Origin: Edolisoma coerulescens
Lineage: Eukaryota; Chordata; Aves; Passeriformes; Campephagidae
Direction: 5' to 3'
DNA: 64,000 nucleotides
NCBI GenBank assembly: GCA_013397115.1
Contig: VWZW01006872.1
Span: 124,001-188,000, forward strand
The position numbers and the translations under genes are program-made. The number at the start of each line of letters is the position of its first letter. Position 1 is the stretch's first letter. The notes below the pieces were generated by a model that ran no database searches, was not told the DNA's origin, and saw only the letters and a program-made list of their open reading frames with translations. Positions 25,001-38,448 of this stretch are shown here, piece after piece.

Positions 25001-27589
25001 ATGGTCATGCTGCATGGGGCCTAGACGTTTGCTGTAAGACCTGCAGCAATGTCAAGATACACCTGGAATGTCAAACCCATGCATTCTGGTTAAAAGACAA
25101 GCTGGGTTTTCTTTCTTGAAGAGCAGTCCACATCTACTGCCCCTTTGTGGATACGAAACCCACCATTTGTGAATAGCTGGATGCTGGGGCTCAAAGTCAC
25201 CACCCAATTACAGGAGCCTATATGGCATTGCCACATGTTGGCTGAGGTCTAGGAACTATCCCAATGCATACTCTCCATGCGAGGCAAGCAGGACACTTCT
25301 GCGTAGTAAGGTGGGTTGATGTGAATGACCTCACATTTGGCTGCCATGGTTTACTCTGCGTTTGATTACCCTGTTATATAACTTTCTTGTGAGTGCTGGG
25401 GACTTAACCAGGGGTATTTCTGGATACTTGTTGGGTTTAGAGTGTTGCCATGTGTCTTACCAAAGGAAGATTTCTTGGAGCCACCATTTTCATCACAAAA
25501 AAGGGAAGTGGGAAGTCAGATGAATATACATCTCACAAACTATTTCCAGTGTCTTCACTGGCCAAAGTCTTTCTTGCTTTCTAAGGACACGGTTCCCTTA
25601 AATCCACAATAATTTCTTCTAGTGCTAAAGCAAAAAGGGTTGTGCTTCCAATTGCCTTGAAGTCCAGTTGCGCAGCCTGGTTTTTATTGTCACGCACAGC
25701 TCAGGGTTGCCAGCAGACTGCCTGATCCACAGCACATGGCATTTGGTCTCCTCTGAGACCTGTGTGATGCCTCATGGCCCTAGTTCATAGTAGTTATTGA
25801 AGGAGGAGTGGGGGGAGGTTCAGTTCAAAGTGTCTGATATTAAGTGGGCTCTGCTGCAGCCTGCCAGAGCAATGTTTTTATAGCGAGAATTTGAGGGTAG
25901 GTGTTATGAGCTCTGAGATGTGGCATAAAGACTTGTGGGGGTATTTGAAGGTGCAAAGCTTGCTGGGACAGTATTGAAAGACTGCACAGGGCAAGAGGGA
26001 GCCAAAAGTGGTATGGTCTCATCAGCAGCACCTAGTCTACTAAATAAAGCTGAACGGGGCTGATTCTCTGGTCCTGAGGCCTAGTGTCACAGCATAGCTT
26101 GTGTCCAAACACCTCAGCTCTTCTCTGCCTGAGAGCAAGGCTTGGGAGTGAGCTAACAGCAAAGCTGCTTGGACAGTTAGTGCTCCAAGACCTGAGCCTG
26201 CACCCTGGAACCTCTCTTACTTAGCAGTAAATATACTCTCTGAATCCCAGGACTGAGTTCAGGGATATTTAAGCCAACTCCTCTATGGCTTAGAAGCAGC
26301 AAGGACCTTCTTATGGGGACTGCTAAGGACTTCAGATTGTATTATAAAATGTGATCTGAAACTTAATGATTGCCCAGCTCTCCTTCATCAAACACAAGAG
26401 CAGCTGCACCGTTGACCTTCAAGTACAAGGACACTCCAGAAGAGAAGACCATCACTTCTTCCGATAGCCCTTTCCATTGGCCATTCACACAGAACATACC
26501 ATTACTAAACAAGGCTATAATTAAAAAGTGTAATTTCACATGGGAGCATAAGACTCAGAACTTCTCAGACAATGAGAAAACATTCACTGATCTCCTGCCA
26601 CTAAAACAAAGTGGACCCACATTCTTGGAGGTGTCTGTTTCTCATTGCTGTTATATCTGAATGATCCTCAAGCAGATAGGAAAGCAGAAATGTTATCTTG
26701 CAGGTAGGGGATAAAAGGGACCACATGAAATATCATAAGAAAATGTCACATCAATAATCTGTGCCTTCCAAGTAAATCCTGTCCACTGACAAAGGTTACC
26801 TTGTTGGAGAAACTCAAATTTTGTACCGTGTAACTCAATAGTTTTAAACAACATCATAACATACCAGTAATATCTTCTCAACGTCTTCCTTCCTATGCTA
26901 TGCAAAAGTTGGCTAATCCCAAATGTTCCAGATGTTTTATGACCAAATACACATTAGCCTGGCTAGCTATCACTCAGAGAAAGGCTTGTTAGGCAGCTCT
27001 TCACCATTAATATTTTTGCTCAGATATTAAACAGCCTCATCCACCTAGATCATAAAATGTCTTCCGAATCCTGCAGACTGTTAAAATGTATGCCTGCAGA
27101 CATTTACTGTCACATCTGGAAGTCTGTGCTATTGTAATGACTTCAATACAGATTTCACCAGAAGACACATGGAAATTAAACTGGATTCACCCAATCCCTT
27201 GCAAGCTGTTCCACACTAAGCACATAAGAGCTGATTCCCTCTGCTTCAGGGTCTGCACTAGTGGTGGTGCTCCATTTTGTTTGCATGTGAGTCTCCAGGA
27301 GTTGGATCAAGCTTCCAGGCTAGAGTTATGCAATTTTCCCTATTCCAGCAATTCTGTCTGTGGCTCTGGCTCTGGCTCTGCACATTAACAATTCCTGAAT
27401 GCCCCTGGGACCGTGGTGCACAATTCCTTCCCTGATATTTGCTAGCATGATGAAGTCATATTTTCTTCTCTGGAAAGGAAGAAACACCAGGCCTGACTGT
27501 GACTTATTTAACAAGTGATTTAGGTCAAGACAGAGTTCCAGTGTTTGTTTTAGTGCTAATAAGGACTTGGTGCTCTCTAGTTATCACAA
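22018..27589. other. Intergenic DNA, no gene recognised
   Basis: This is 5.6 kb without a supported gene or repeat family. A hexamer run (ggctct, about three copies) lies near 27361-27378. Open stretches on both strands are below 100 codons and lack recognisable features. Confidence 0.55.
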
Positions 27590-27820
27590 AACCACAAAAT
27601 GGTTTGGGTTAGAAGGAACCTTAAAGATCACTTTCCGACCCCCCTGCCATGGGCAGGAACACCTTCCACTAGACCAGATTGCTCCAAGCCCTGTCCAATT
27701 TGGCCTTGAATAGCAGCAGGCATGGAGCAGCCCCAGCTTCTCTGGGCAACTTGTGCCAGGGCCTCATCACCCTCAAAGGGAAGAATTTCTTCTCAATGTC
27801 TTATCTAAACTTGCCCTCTT
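27590..27820 (-). mobile_element. CR1 LINE 3' fragment
   Basis: This is a reverse-oriented CR1 3' end with atggtttgggttagaaggaa, ccctgccatgggcaggaaca and ctctgggcaacttgtgccag. It is truncated near the ttatctaaacttgccctctt segment. Confidence 0.93.
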
Positions 27821-28267
27821 ACTCATGAGGTGAGATGCTCACTAATTCCTCCTTTTGTTTTCTAGTTGCCTTCGCTCTGTGGTGTGGTAAAAAGGCTGCA
27901 ATGAATTAGACATGATATGATACAGTGATATGGCTTAATGGTGGCTCCAGAACCTCTCCACCACACACCTTGTGGGCTGCTCTGGCAGTAGCTGTGGCTG
28001 GAGGAGAGCAGACCCAGAACAGCCCCTGACCTGTGGTTGCACTGCTCCAGCTGATGGAGCACAGGTCAATTGGAAGATGGTCATGCATTTTGCAATGCTA
28101 TCTTTCAAATGGTCGAGGTTGCAGGGTCATATTTTCCTTGTAAATGTCTCAATCTGTTCCTGGGGCTCAAAACATATGACTTTGGGGACTTTGCCTGTGA
28201 AAAGGCTGTTTCAACACATAAAATAAGATCTATAGATCAGTGAAGACAACATGAAATTTTGCAAACC

Positions 28268-28378
28268 ATGGAATCATAGAATATCTTGGGTTGGAAGGGA
28301 TCCATAAGGATCGTTGAAGTCCAACTCCTGGCCCTGCACAAGACCACCCCAAGAAACATACCATGCGTCACACCATTA
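28268..28378 (-). mobile_element. CR1 3' end, different subfamily
   Basis: It starts with aatcatagaatatcttgggt, then gatccataaggatcgttgaa and gtccaactcctggccctgca. This wording belongs to a CR1 subfamily distinct from the copies carrying the CCATGGGCAGGG block. Confidence 0.88.
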
Positions 28379-29837
28379 AAAACATAGAAATGTTTCTTCC
28401 TTTAAAAAGCCTCCAATGTCACAAATCCAGAATTGGAAATCTTTCTGAGAAAAGGTCTTTTCTTTTGGTGAACATAGGTTTTCACTCCTAAGTTTGATTT
28501 CAAGCCAGGAAGGACAAAAATCCTTTTCATGAAAATTAAAAAACTGGGAAAGAAGTACAAAGTTTAAAAATTCCTTTCAGTGCTCCTCCTTATTTTACCA
28601 TCATTACTGGAAACCTACTGGACCTGATACCTTTCTGGCTTGAAAACCAATCAGGTGACATTTTAAAATACAGTGTTGAGAAGCAATCAGTGACTTCATT
28701 CCCTTCTTTTCCTTGATTGTTCCACTTAGTTTTCTCCATGGTTCCCAATCCTCTGTCTTCCAGACCACCCTTAAACTTACTACCTACCTTTTTGTGCACA
28801 CAAAGGACCCAGATTTCCCACTCATTTCTACAACTAGGTCACAATCAACTACATATGCTTATCAAAACCCCACACACGCTGTGTGAAGAACTCCGCCTTG
28901 AGCCGACTGACACTCCTGATTCCCTTTGCAGATCCTTTCCCAGGGATGCAAAGCAGTGATTAAGTGGGTGTCAGTGTCCCCGCACACACTCTCTTGCACC
29001 CTCTTTGCAGGCCAGGCAGTCTGCAGGCTGTGAACTGGACCAAGAAAAGGTCTGTATCTTTTAATATTCCTTCTCCTGGCAGGGAGCTTGGCCAGCTCTT
29101 AGAGAAGAGGACCCATTTCTCCCACCCGCTCTAGAAAAGGTTACAACATCTGCTTGCCAGTGAGGAAGAAAACCACAGTACAAAGATCCCATCTGTTTTC
29201 CGGTTTGATGTGAAGCCAGAAAAGAGAGTTGGTTTTTCATTTCCCCAGATGCTCAAGGAGCTCAGCTCCTTACCTTCCTATCCATGCAGTAGAAATGGAG
29301 GGTGCTAGAAACTGGCAAGGTTTGGTGGTGCCATGAAGATCTTGTGGACTGATTCACCAGCCTCCTGCCTAGTTTCTCAAGACAGATAGGCCTCTACTTC
29401 CCCTGCAGACGACTTCTTGTGAAACCTGAACTTCTCCATGCACTCAGGGTTGGGGCTAAGACCTCCACCTGAGGCACAGACCTCTGTGGCCCAGGTGATC
29501 CTCATGTAATGAAACTCTCAGGAGTTTCTTCTTGAAACCACAGCTCCTGAACTTAGCTGAGCTGCAGAGACAAGGAAACTAACTACTTCTGAAGCATTTT
29601 GTGATCAATCTCTGGTCCTTGTTGTGTGCTCCTCTCTCTGAATAGCATATAAAGGGATTTCATAAAGGAGGAACAAGCACAATAGAGGTGCAGATGTTCC
29701 CTGAGGAGGGATAAAAGGAGAGACCCACAACCTGTGTGTTGCTTGACTTCAGGCCACAGCTATAACAGGATATCCCTCTTCTGCCTCTGTTATGCATCCT
29801 TGAGGATTGTAAAGGTGATAGCTACATGAAAATGAGA

Positions 29838-29858
29838 GGATGTCCTGGAAGGACATCC
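29838..29858. repeat. Perfect 8-bp inverted repeat
   Basis: GGATGTCC and GGACATCC are separated by five bases, forming a perfect short stem-loop. It is probably incidental. Confidence 0.7.
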
Positions 29859-30177
29859 AGGAGGGATAAAGAGGGATCTGTTCTCAGTACAAGAACCTTC
29901 TCTTGTAGAAGGAGGACTGATGGACAACATATAAAGCTGTTGGGAGACAGGTTCAGGACAAACAAAGGAGTTAGCTCTTTAGCCAACATCTGTTGGGATA
30001 TAAGAAGGTGACAGGAGCCCAAGGGGAGAATGGACAATTTCAGGAAAGGGAAACCAAAGGGTTACAAAATGCTTTAAGCTTCCAAGGCTATGTCTGTATT
30101 AAAGAGTCAGCTAGAGCCAGAGCAATGTCTCCAGCTCTGTTCCATGACCACACAGACTGCTTGAATCTTAAGCTTAA

Positions 30178-30198
30178 GCTTAGCCATCATGGCTAAGC
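30178..30198. repeat. Perfect 8-bp inverted repeat
   Basis: GCTTAGCC, then atcat, then GGCTAAGC. It is preceded by two overlapping AAGCTT palindromes (cttaagcttaagctt), giving a dense palindromic patch. Confidence 0.7.
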
Positions 30199-31103
30199 AC
30201 TAGCGAGTCTAGAAAATGTCCAGGCGTGGTCATACTAGCAAAGGGCAAGGATCATTGACAAAACTCAGTAGGGGTGAAGTAATCTCTTTGGGTGATAAAA
30301 CCCATCTGGTTGCAAGTTCTGCTGTGCCACTTGCCATGGGCAGCCAGTGAACAGGATCCAGGCTGGTTTGTTTACTAGTCAAAGGCAGCCAAAGATGCAG
30401 GTATCTCAGGACTGTGCACAGGCACTGGAGTCCAAGAAAGAAGTGTGATTTCCAACACGTGTCTCTCTCTTTGGCAGTGCCTGTTGGCTGGACTGAGACA
30501 TTCCCCTGTGAAACACTTCAGGCTGCTGTGATGCTGGGATGCCAGTGGTCCTCACTCAGGCATGTCCGCCTGGCCTTGCTCCATCTGCTCACAGGCCTGT
30601 GTCTCCAGTAGACCTTTCCCCCTTTCTATGATCCAGGGAGTTTTAAAAACAAGTACAGCAGAAGCTGGGATGGGTACCCAAAGGAACATGGCACCCGTGA
30701 CAGGAGCACAGTCCCATTAGTACCTCACACCTTCCATGACCAACAGACCTGTTCTGGTAGAAACAGTTTGTCTGATGGGGTTTCCACAAGTGAGAATAAT
30801 GTGGTCCATCTGGTAGCTCCAGAGCTGGGATTTAAGCCCAGCAGCTTGGTCAAAGTCCAAACAGAAAGTTCAGCTGTAGCTGGGACACCATATTTAAAGG
30901 ATATTGTGGTTTTCCACTCTCAAGCACACTCTTTCAAAGTCCTGGTTGTAACCAAGCACAAAGGACAGCAGGAAAATTAATTGGTGTTTCAGAGCAATGC
31001 CTTTCTTTGATTTACTATGCCCATACATCTAGCATGTTTCAAAGGTGACATAGCCAGAATTATCTGAGTTTATCACATCCAAGAGTTTGGGATTATTATC
31101 ACT

Positions 31104-31132
31104 AAATTAATTCCAATAATAAAATTAATTCC
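31104..31132. repeat. 11-bp direct repeat AAATTAATTCC
   Basis: AAATTAATTCC occurs at 31104-31114 and again at 31122-31132, an 18-base spacing. Each copy contains ATTAAT, a homeodomain-type core. It could be a small duplicated regulatory motif or a chance repeat in AT-rich DNA. Confidence 0.6.
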
Positions 31133-32309
31133 CCTATCTCCACAAGGAATACAATAATTTTATTTTTTTCTTCTAAGTATCCCAAATATAATTGGTCATT
31201 TAGTAGACTAATGCTGAACTACTCTGGCAGTGCGCTACCTTAATCAGAGAAGATCTGGGCTATTTTACACAAGGATAAAACGTGTCCCTGATGCCAATTT
31301 CTAAACACTGCTTCAAAAGGGAATCCAGGATCAACTAGCTCAATTACAGAGCTAGCCTATCTAGGCAGATTGGATTCTCTTGAAACGTCAACTCACTGCC
31401 AAAGTTTGCTGGAACTGGACATGGAGAAAAGGCGGCATCTGAAAGGATGGAGGTTGGACAAACAGACATTCATGAAGGTGGAAGAAGAATGTTAAAAAAT
31501 ACTCACATCCGTAGCAAATTAGGGTCCAAAATGCAGTTCTTCTAACTTACCAGAACTTGCCACCTCTCCTACAGCTCCCGGCTCTGAGAGGCAAACTCTG
31601 GCCAAATTTGCTGGGACATTTAGGATATTGCCACTCCCAAGAGTTCATTCCTTTCCTAACTCTCTGCCAGGCCTAAGCTTGCCCTATGAGAGGAGCAGAA
31701 AATTCTCATGGGTTCTCAAATGCTCCTAGTCAGAGGTACATATATTGATTCTCACTCCTAGAATTCATTTGTCCCAGGGACCAATCCATCAGTTTTGTGA
31801 GAAAATTAAATTCCCCAAATTACACATCCTATTTTCCTTCATACTGTACTGTCCTTCCCATCCTTTCATATGCTGGTTGGACACCTATTTCCACCTTCTT
31901 ACCACCTGAATATCCAGCCTGTGGGCTGCATCCGTCACAGTTCCAGATGCCTCTGGAGGCCCCTTAGATCCCTGTAAAGCACTGTGGGCTCCAGTGGGCT
32001 TTCCAGCTGTCAATGTCTTGTATGGGATATTCAGCACCTCATCCTGGCCGTGATGTAGGAGGGAGCTGAGGCCATTATCACCCAGCTCCCATCTGTTCTG
32101 CAAAGACAAGTCCATCTTTCCACTTTTTTAATCATGCAAACAATGTGGGAACATAAAGGATGGGGAAAAGAAAAAAAAAAGCCAAACAGGTCATAAAATA
32201 CAACTGTATTTTTACGAAGTGTTCTTCTAGCTAATATAATACACAGTCCAATGCACTTTACAAGACAGGCCCTCAAAAATCTGCTACCAAGTACCAGAAT
32301 TCCTATCTT

Positions 32310-32348
32310 CAGCTGGTATAAATCATTCCTTCTGATTTACACCAGCTG
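32310..32348. repeat. 16-bp hairpin (15/16 paired)
   Basis: CAGCTGGTATAAATCA at 32310-32325 pairs with TGATTTACACCAGCTG at 32333-32348 with one mismatch (a G:T wobble if transcribed) and a 7-base loop. The arm resembles wording seen in ancient amniote repeats. It is shorter than a typical pre-miRNA stem. Confidence 0.7.
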
Positions 32349-32449
32349 AGAGGCAGGTCACAATTGCCTAATTAAATAGCTTCTCTTTGAGCAGAAGGCT
32401 AGACTTTATAAAAGTGTAACTGTGAATTACTTTATATAGCCATTTGATG

Positions 32450-32556
32450 GAAAGAGAGAGAATGCAAGAGAAAAAAAAAAAGCCAGGAAAAGCAAGAGAG
32501 AAGAAGAAAGAAAAGGGAAGAAAATAAGGAAAGGCAGAAAGAAAAAGTGAGAGAAA
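32450..32556. repeat. Purine-rich low-complexity tract
   Basis: About 105 bases are made almost entirely of A and G on the plus strand (gaaagagagagaatgcaaga onward), so polypyrimidine on the minus strand. It could adopt triplex-type structure; there is no other evidence of function. Confidence 0.75.
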
Positions 32557-35481
32557 CTTATTTATACATTTTGGGAGTTCAGTTCCTTTCATTGTGAAAG
32601 AATGGGGAAGTTTGGGAAGCCCAGACCAAATAACTCACAATGATAACAGGGTGATACCGAGAGCAGTAAAACTAATTTATTGGGCTGAGTTTGTCCGATT
32701 CCAGGGAAAGTGAGTACTGCTGAATGCAGCTCTGACTGTGCTTGCATCTGACAAGACACACAGTTCAGATGCAAGATTACATTAAGCAGATGTAGCCCAT
32801 TAAGAAGCTGAGCTTGAAAATGTACTTTATCCTGTCAGGGCAAATCCTAGTTGAAAACTTGGGCCTTAAAAAAACCCCCGAAAACTGCAAGATGTTCTAT
32901 TATGGACCTTATCGCTTTAATCTTTTTTGTGTCAGTCACAGGGTGATGATAAGTATAAACCCACCTCCTCTGTATTTCTAACATAACTTCATTACCTACC
33001 CTCGGCTAGAACAGAGAAAAGCCCCTTAACACAAAACCCAGCAGAACCAGTCCTGGGTTCAATTATCACCCAAGAATTGGGTGAGGTTGGCCAGATCTCA
33101 GAGGCAAACCAGCTAAACCACGAGTCATATGTTCCTACTCCAGCCTGGGCTAAAATGTAGAATAGCAGAGGAAGCACAGCCAGTTCATCCCTTCCTTGCA
33201 CTCATCCATCATAGAAACAGTGCTGGGTTAGTTCACGTGTGGGGTCTCCAAGATGAGATGATTCTCACTACAGGTGCCTCTCTGCATGAGAGCACCTGAA
33301 AATATGTGGGACATAGTGCAGAAGGAGAAAATGGATGGGATTCAAGATCTGTGGAGTTACATTTGGTTGTGCTAAAAGAGGGTGTGAGTATTATTTAATA
33401 AAAATGTTGGTGAATTCCCATACCCAATTTCTTTATATCTAGCCTATTTATGATCTGTATTAGTTATAAAACAGGGAAGTAATACTTGTTCTGGATAAAA
33501 CTAGGCCAAAATATACATCATGGGACTCAATTCTCACTACTGAATTTAGGTGTCTAAAAGGCACTTTGGAGTATCTTCTCCCTGACAGCTGTGGGGTTTT
33601 TTTGCCTTTGGAGTATGTCATGATTCTTCATGATTCTTTTATTCTTGTGTATTCCATCCAGTACCCACACCACTGACAGAAATGTTCAGAAACGTCAGCA
33701 AGATATCAAAAAGAAAGAAGGTCAATCTCATTAGACTGGCCAAAATAATTTTGAGGAGAAAAAGCATGATGTTGAAAGAACAGTCAGTGTCTTTCTATGC
33801 AGGAAGATCTCTCAGCTTATCTAAGTCTTCCGAAGGTAAGTTTTAGCACTCAGGCTGTTAACCAGATGATATAGAGTAATGGAAAATATTTTGGAAGGAG
33901 AAATCCTCTACTGGCAATTCAGTGTTCATGTAAAACACAGTCACTGTATGGCACTCATTTTGTTCTTTGAAGTTTCTTTGTTTATGTTTTATTATCTGAA
34001 ATATCCTCCTTAATGGTTGGGGGGGGAAAAGTTAGTTTGGATCAGTGCAATTATCAGTACGAGTCAAATTCAGGGGCCTTGAGTCTGACATTTGATTGCA
34101 ACTGTGAAGTGGACAAGTGTGCTTGAATGGTTTGATTTTCTTTACCAACTCCATGAAAAGTAACTTTTTTACTTTCTTTGGAATTCTGTACAAATCCCAA
34201 GATGAAAATGTTCCCTCTAATGGAGAGAAAAGGAAAAAGTAAGTCTAACCAGCTACATTCACACGTTTACAATGCTTGATTTCATTCATTGAATGTTATT
34301 GTTTTATTTGGAAGTGTCTTTAAGCAATGTATATAACATAATAGATACCAGCTGTAATCATTTTGGGCATAGGAGTTATATAGGCTCATTCTTTGATGCT
34401 AATAGTCCAGCTACACTTAATAATTAATTAGCTTGGTTTATAACAAAACCAAACATCAAAACAAGAGGACCCCTATGACAAGCATCAAGCTAAGGATAAG
34501 CCTCACCTGACTTCCAACATCTGCTCAATGGATATCTACATGAAAAGGGTCACACTAACTCCCAATAGACATAATTCATCTTATCCTAATCCCCTCTTTG
34601 GAGGCATGCCAGGTTTCTACACTCTGAAAATATCTTTATTGCAGAGAGCTGAGAACATCTTGCTCCAAAACCTGCCCAATGAATTCCTGCTGGGGCAGTT
34701 CATTCAACAACTTGCGACTCTATACTAAGGTCCTGTTTAACTCAGAAGCCCCTCTTGGTGATTTGGGGCTGTAAGATCTGGAGGTCAGACCTGGACTATG
34801 TGTGTCAGTGGCACTTATGAGGCAGAATGAGCCTGATGGCTTTGCACAGCTAATTTTTGCCTGTCATCCAGTTTTTGGTCCATGGTAGATGTGGAAGAGG
34901 CCTTGGGACCAGTCTGTGAAGGGAAGAAATTGCCCTCAAGTCCTTGCATCGCCAGATGCAGGGGTGCAGTTGAATTGCTTAAACATCAGTACTACTTGAA
35001 ATGCCCTTGGGTGTCCCTTGGATGTTCCTCTTCCAGCCCTGGTGGGCAGAGAATTCTCATGAGGACAAGGTCACTCTGAAGTGCCTCAAATGGCACCAGA
35101 TGCTTCACTGCAAACTGCTGAGAGGAGTCTTCCATCCAGTGGAGGAAAAGTTGTGTGTGGCAGTCAGGGTGAGCTGGGGAGTTATCGCTGTCTTAAATCA
35201 GGCCATTCTTTGCACGTGTCATCTCAGCACTTTTATGTCATATCCAAGAGCTGCTTCTCAAGTGTGGGTGCACAGGGAGTTGCTTGCGGTCATCTCCCGT
35301 TTCTCCCAAAAGCAAAGGTACTTCCAGCTCACACCCGGCAGCAAGGAAGGAAGCACCTGCAGAGGTGAGCACCAAGGTGGGGTTTTAATCTGTCTGAGCC
35401 ATATGAGGAGAGCAACCCTGGGCAGAGCAGAAGTTTGGAAAAGAAAACAGTTTTCCTGCCCAAGCCTGACCCTGGTCAACA

Positions 35482-35516
35482 TGTAAAATTAATTTGTAAA
35501 CTTTGTAAAATTAATT
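35482..35516. repeat. 13-bp direct repeat TGTAAAATTAATT
   Basis: TGTAAAATTAATT is present at 35482-35494 and exactly again at 35504-35516, a 22-base period. The core ATTAATT is AT-rich. It lies just upstream of a CR1 copy. Confidence 0.75.
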
Positions 35517-35635
35517 GCACCTTGAGTGGAAAGTAGCTGCAGGTGGTGTGTGTTTTCAGTGTCTGCAGGCAGCACAGAAAGATTGGGATCCTCCTGGGCA
35601 TGATGGACCTCACTGACCTGGGGGTGTTTGACTGA

Positions 35636-35809
35636 CACTGGCACAGGTTGCCCAGAGAAGCTGTGGCTGCCCTATCCCTGGAAGTGTTCAAGGCCAGATT
35701 GGACAGGGCTTGGAGCAGCCTGTTCTAGTGGAAGGTGTTCCTGCCCATGGCAGGGATTTGGAATGAGATGATCTTCAAGGTGCCTTCCAACCCAAACAAT
35801 TCTTTGATT
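35636..35809 (+). mobile_element. CR1 LINE 3' end
   Basis: In plus orientation: cactggcacaggttgcccag, ccctggaagtgttcaaggcc, tggacagggcttggagcagc and cttccaacccaaacaattct. It reaches the natural 3' end, where the octamer repeat is reduced to about one unit. Confidence 0.93.
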
Positions 35810-38190
35810 TGAGATATGCCTACCAGTTGGTTTCCTTTGATGACACAGTTGCTGCTATTAATGGCTTTCATAATGACACAGATTTTAGCATCTTACCCTA
35901 AATTTCAAACTGTTTTAGGATAATTCTAAACTTGAAATTTAGGATGAGAAACAATGGAGAAGGAAGGATGCCCCTTAGAATAATGGATCTTAAATCTCTC
36001 TTTCCTCTGAAATACAGCGTGAATTTTGAGAAAGCAGCCAATCCTCAAGGATGTTGAAATTGGGCTATCACACACCCTAGAGCTTCAGACAAACACAGGA
36101 TTGTGAGCACCCAAATTTACCTGGATTGATTTTTATAGTTCCACCTTCACTCCATCATTCATCAACACTGAGCAACTCTACAGACCTCATCCCGACTGAG
36201 CAAATCAGAAAATCTGAAAGAAACATGGGTCTTTATTTTAAAAAGCCCATTTGTCAGCAGTTCCCACTTATAGAGGTCTGAGATATTGATAACTGGCATT
36301 TATAAGATTCAATTATTCAAGGTTTTCAGTGCTTTGGCCCTCATTCAGGAAAATGCTTATACACACCTTTGCCTTAAGCATGTGAGCCGTCCCTGTCCAA
36401 GTTGTTGCTGTGTCACGCGAGTGGGCAGAATTCACAGAGTAAGTCAACCCATTAAAATTGGGGTCTGAAGCTTGTCCTTACATCAACAGCAGCACAAGAG
36501 TTCTGGAGCTGTTTTGTGGATCTGCTGGCTTCCTCCTAAGCTCTGTAGTCCTGGCAGCATTTCCCTTTACATCCCAGCTCCTGCAGTTGTGCAATTACAC
36601 AATACCCTCTTCTGCTTTAAGAGAAATTTCAAGCCAATGTGATTCTGGTAAATACCTTGAAAAATTCCTCTTAAAAGAGCAAAACCAGAAAACTTTCCAC
36701 ACAGCCCAGAAAGGATCTTTAAAATTGAAAACTCATTTAATTTTTACAATACAGACAAAATACTGTCCACTTACTCTTAACAAAAGAGGAAGTAAAAACA
36801 ATCCACAATGTATTCTGTTGTTACTATTTTTATTATTGTTGTTGCTCTCACAATTAGAAAACACAGCTAATGCTGCTTCCATGAACAGAGGGTAATTTTT
36901 GCTTTAGATGAATAAACCATAGCTCTGCTGAGATATTTAATCAAACTCTCTCTGACTGATGAAACTGGTCCTGAGAGGAAAACAAAACAAAACATATTGT
37001 ACATGTTAAAGTCATTAATCTCAGGTGGTTTTAAAGTTTCCTGTTCTTTCTCCCCCTCTCCCAAATCTTGTTTTCTGCTCCATCTCCCTTGCAGAGGAGA
37101 AAGTCATGCCTGTGACAGCTCTGATCTGCTCTTGAGAGCAAAATAATGGCATTTCACAACCCTCTGTCTGATGCAGGGAAAGACAAATCCTTTGTCACAG
37201 GGTGGAGGTCTAACAATCGATCCAAGGGATGAATTTTCCTCTTGTTCCCCACATTTCCAAGTACCTCCAGAGCCTCCACCCCTCACCTTCCCCAAAAAGG
37301 TAGCCCAGAGCTGGGCAGCACAAGTCTAGCTCACTTGGAGGATGATAATGCTTGTCTACAGGGATCTTTTCTAGCAGGAAAATGGATGGTCCCTCAGGGA
37401 CTCTTTTATCACTTTCCTGACAGAGACATTACTAGTTGTATTCAGATTTTTTTCTTCTTCCCTCAATCCCCTTCCCCTCACTAAGGGCTTTTCTAGCTGC
37501 ATGTGAAATATTGTGGACTGCCTGCTTTAGTATAATTAAGATACTTTCTATTTTTGTAGAATAAAATACATAATCAGATGGGAGTTTTTTATAATGAATG
37601 GCATTTGCCTACCTTATGGAGAAACCTAAATTATATAAAACTGGAAGGGGGTAAGGATGGGGAGAATAAATCAAAACTTACAAAGTCAGCTAGATGTATA
37701 TAGGGTCTAAAACCTCAGATTTGGAAATAGCATTAAGTCCAAACTGTTTTATTAAATCATAGATACTTTTTAAAATTAATAAATGCTACAAAGCCACCAG
37801 CATAATACTCCTCAAGATAGCTTGGCTGTTTCTCTCAGGGATAATAGTGTAAGACTGTGAAATAATAGTGTTTGTGGGAATAAATCAGATGTATTTTGCC
37901 AGCTAGTGTAAATCAACAGTACTGTGTAGTAGGACGTGAAGCTGGGCCAAATTATATCAGCTGTTGGGATGTGGTAAGACACGTTATAAGAAGGGAACTA
38001 CAGCATCACCTGACAAAGACATTCACAGAAAGACATTCTGCAGTAGCTGAAAGATCTCAGTGTTTCAGAGCAAAGCCTTGAAAACTGCTTGCTGAAGGCC
38101 TGCGAAAGGGAAGGAGAGATATATTTTCCTTGCAAAGCTGGTTTGTGACAAATGTAATCCTAAATATCTTTCAGACCACACATGCACAAA
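35810..38190. other. Intergenic DNA, nothing recognised
   Basis: No gene or repeat family is supported. An open stretch of 145 codons at 36458-36895 shows no domain, splice or family signal. Confidence 0.55.
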
Positions 38191-38448
38191 GAATTATAGA
38201 ATCATAGAATGATTTGGGTTGGAATGGACCTTGAAGATCATCCAGTTCCACCCCCCTGCCATGGGCAGGGACACCTTCCACTAGGCCAGATTGCTCCAAG
38301 CCTCATCCAACCTGGCCTTGGACACTTCCAGGGATGGGGCAGCCACAGCTTCTCTGGGCAACCTGTGCCAGGGCCTCATCACCCTCACAGAAAGAAATTT
38401 CTTCCTAACTGCTAATCTAAACCTACCTTACTTCAGCTTAAAGCCATC
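38191..38448 (-). mobile_element. CR1 LINE 3' end with octamer remnants
   Basis: At the left it starts with gaattatagaatcatagaat, remnants of the CR1 terminal octamer repeat in reverse. It continues through atttgggttggaatggacct and the CCATGGGCAGGGACACC block to cttcagcttaaagccatcac. Confidence 0.95.

Larger units (their letters stand above)
28379..35481. other. Intergenic DNA, no gene recognised
   Basis: This is 7.1 kb without a supported gene. It includes small perfect inverted repeats (29838-29858, 30178-30198), a longer hairpin (32310-32348), an 11-bp direct repeat (31104-31132), a purine-rich tract (32450-32556) and a TAATTA cluster at 34418-34432. The 161-codon open stretch at 35001-35486 is the longest in the window but has no family features. 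Confidence 0.5.

Noticed and set aside
35001..35486. Longest open frame in the window (161 codons, plus strand)
   Set aside because: It has no recognisable domain, no promoter or splice context, another long frame overlaps it (35081-35368), and there is no family resemblance. In 64 kb one frame of this length by chance is expected.
36458..36895. 145-codon open frame, plus strand
   Set aside because: It runs through AT-rich and poly-Leu low-complexity sequence, with no family or splice signal.
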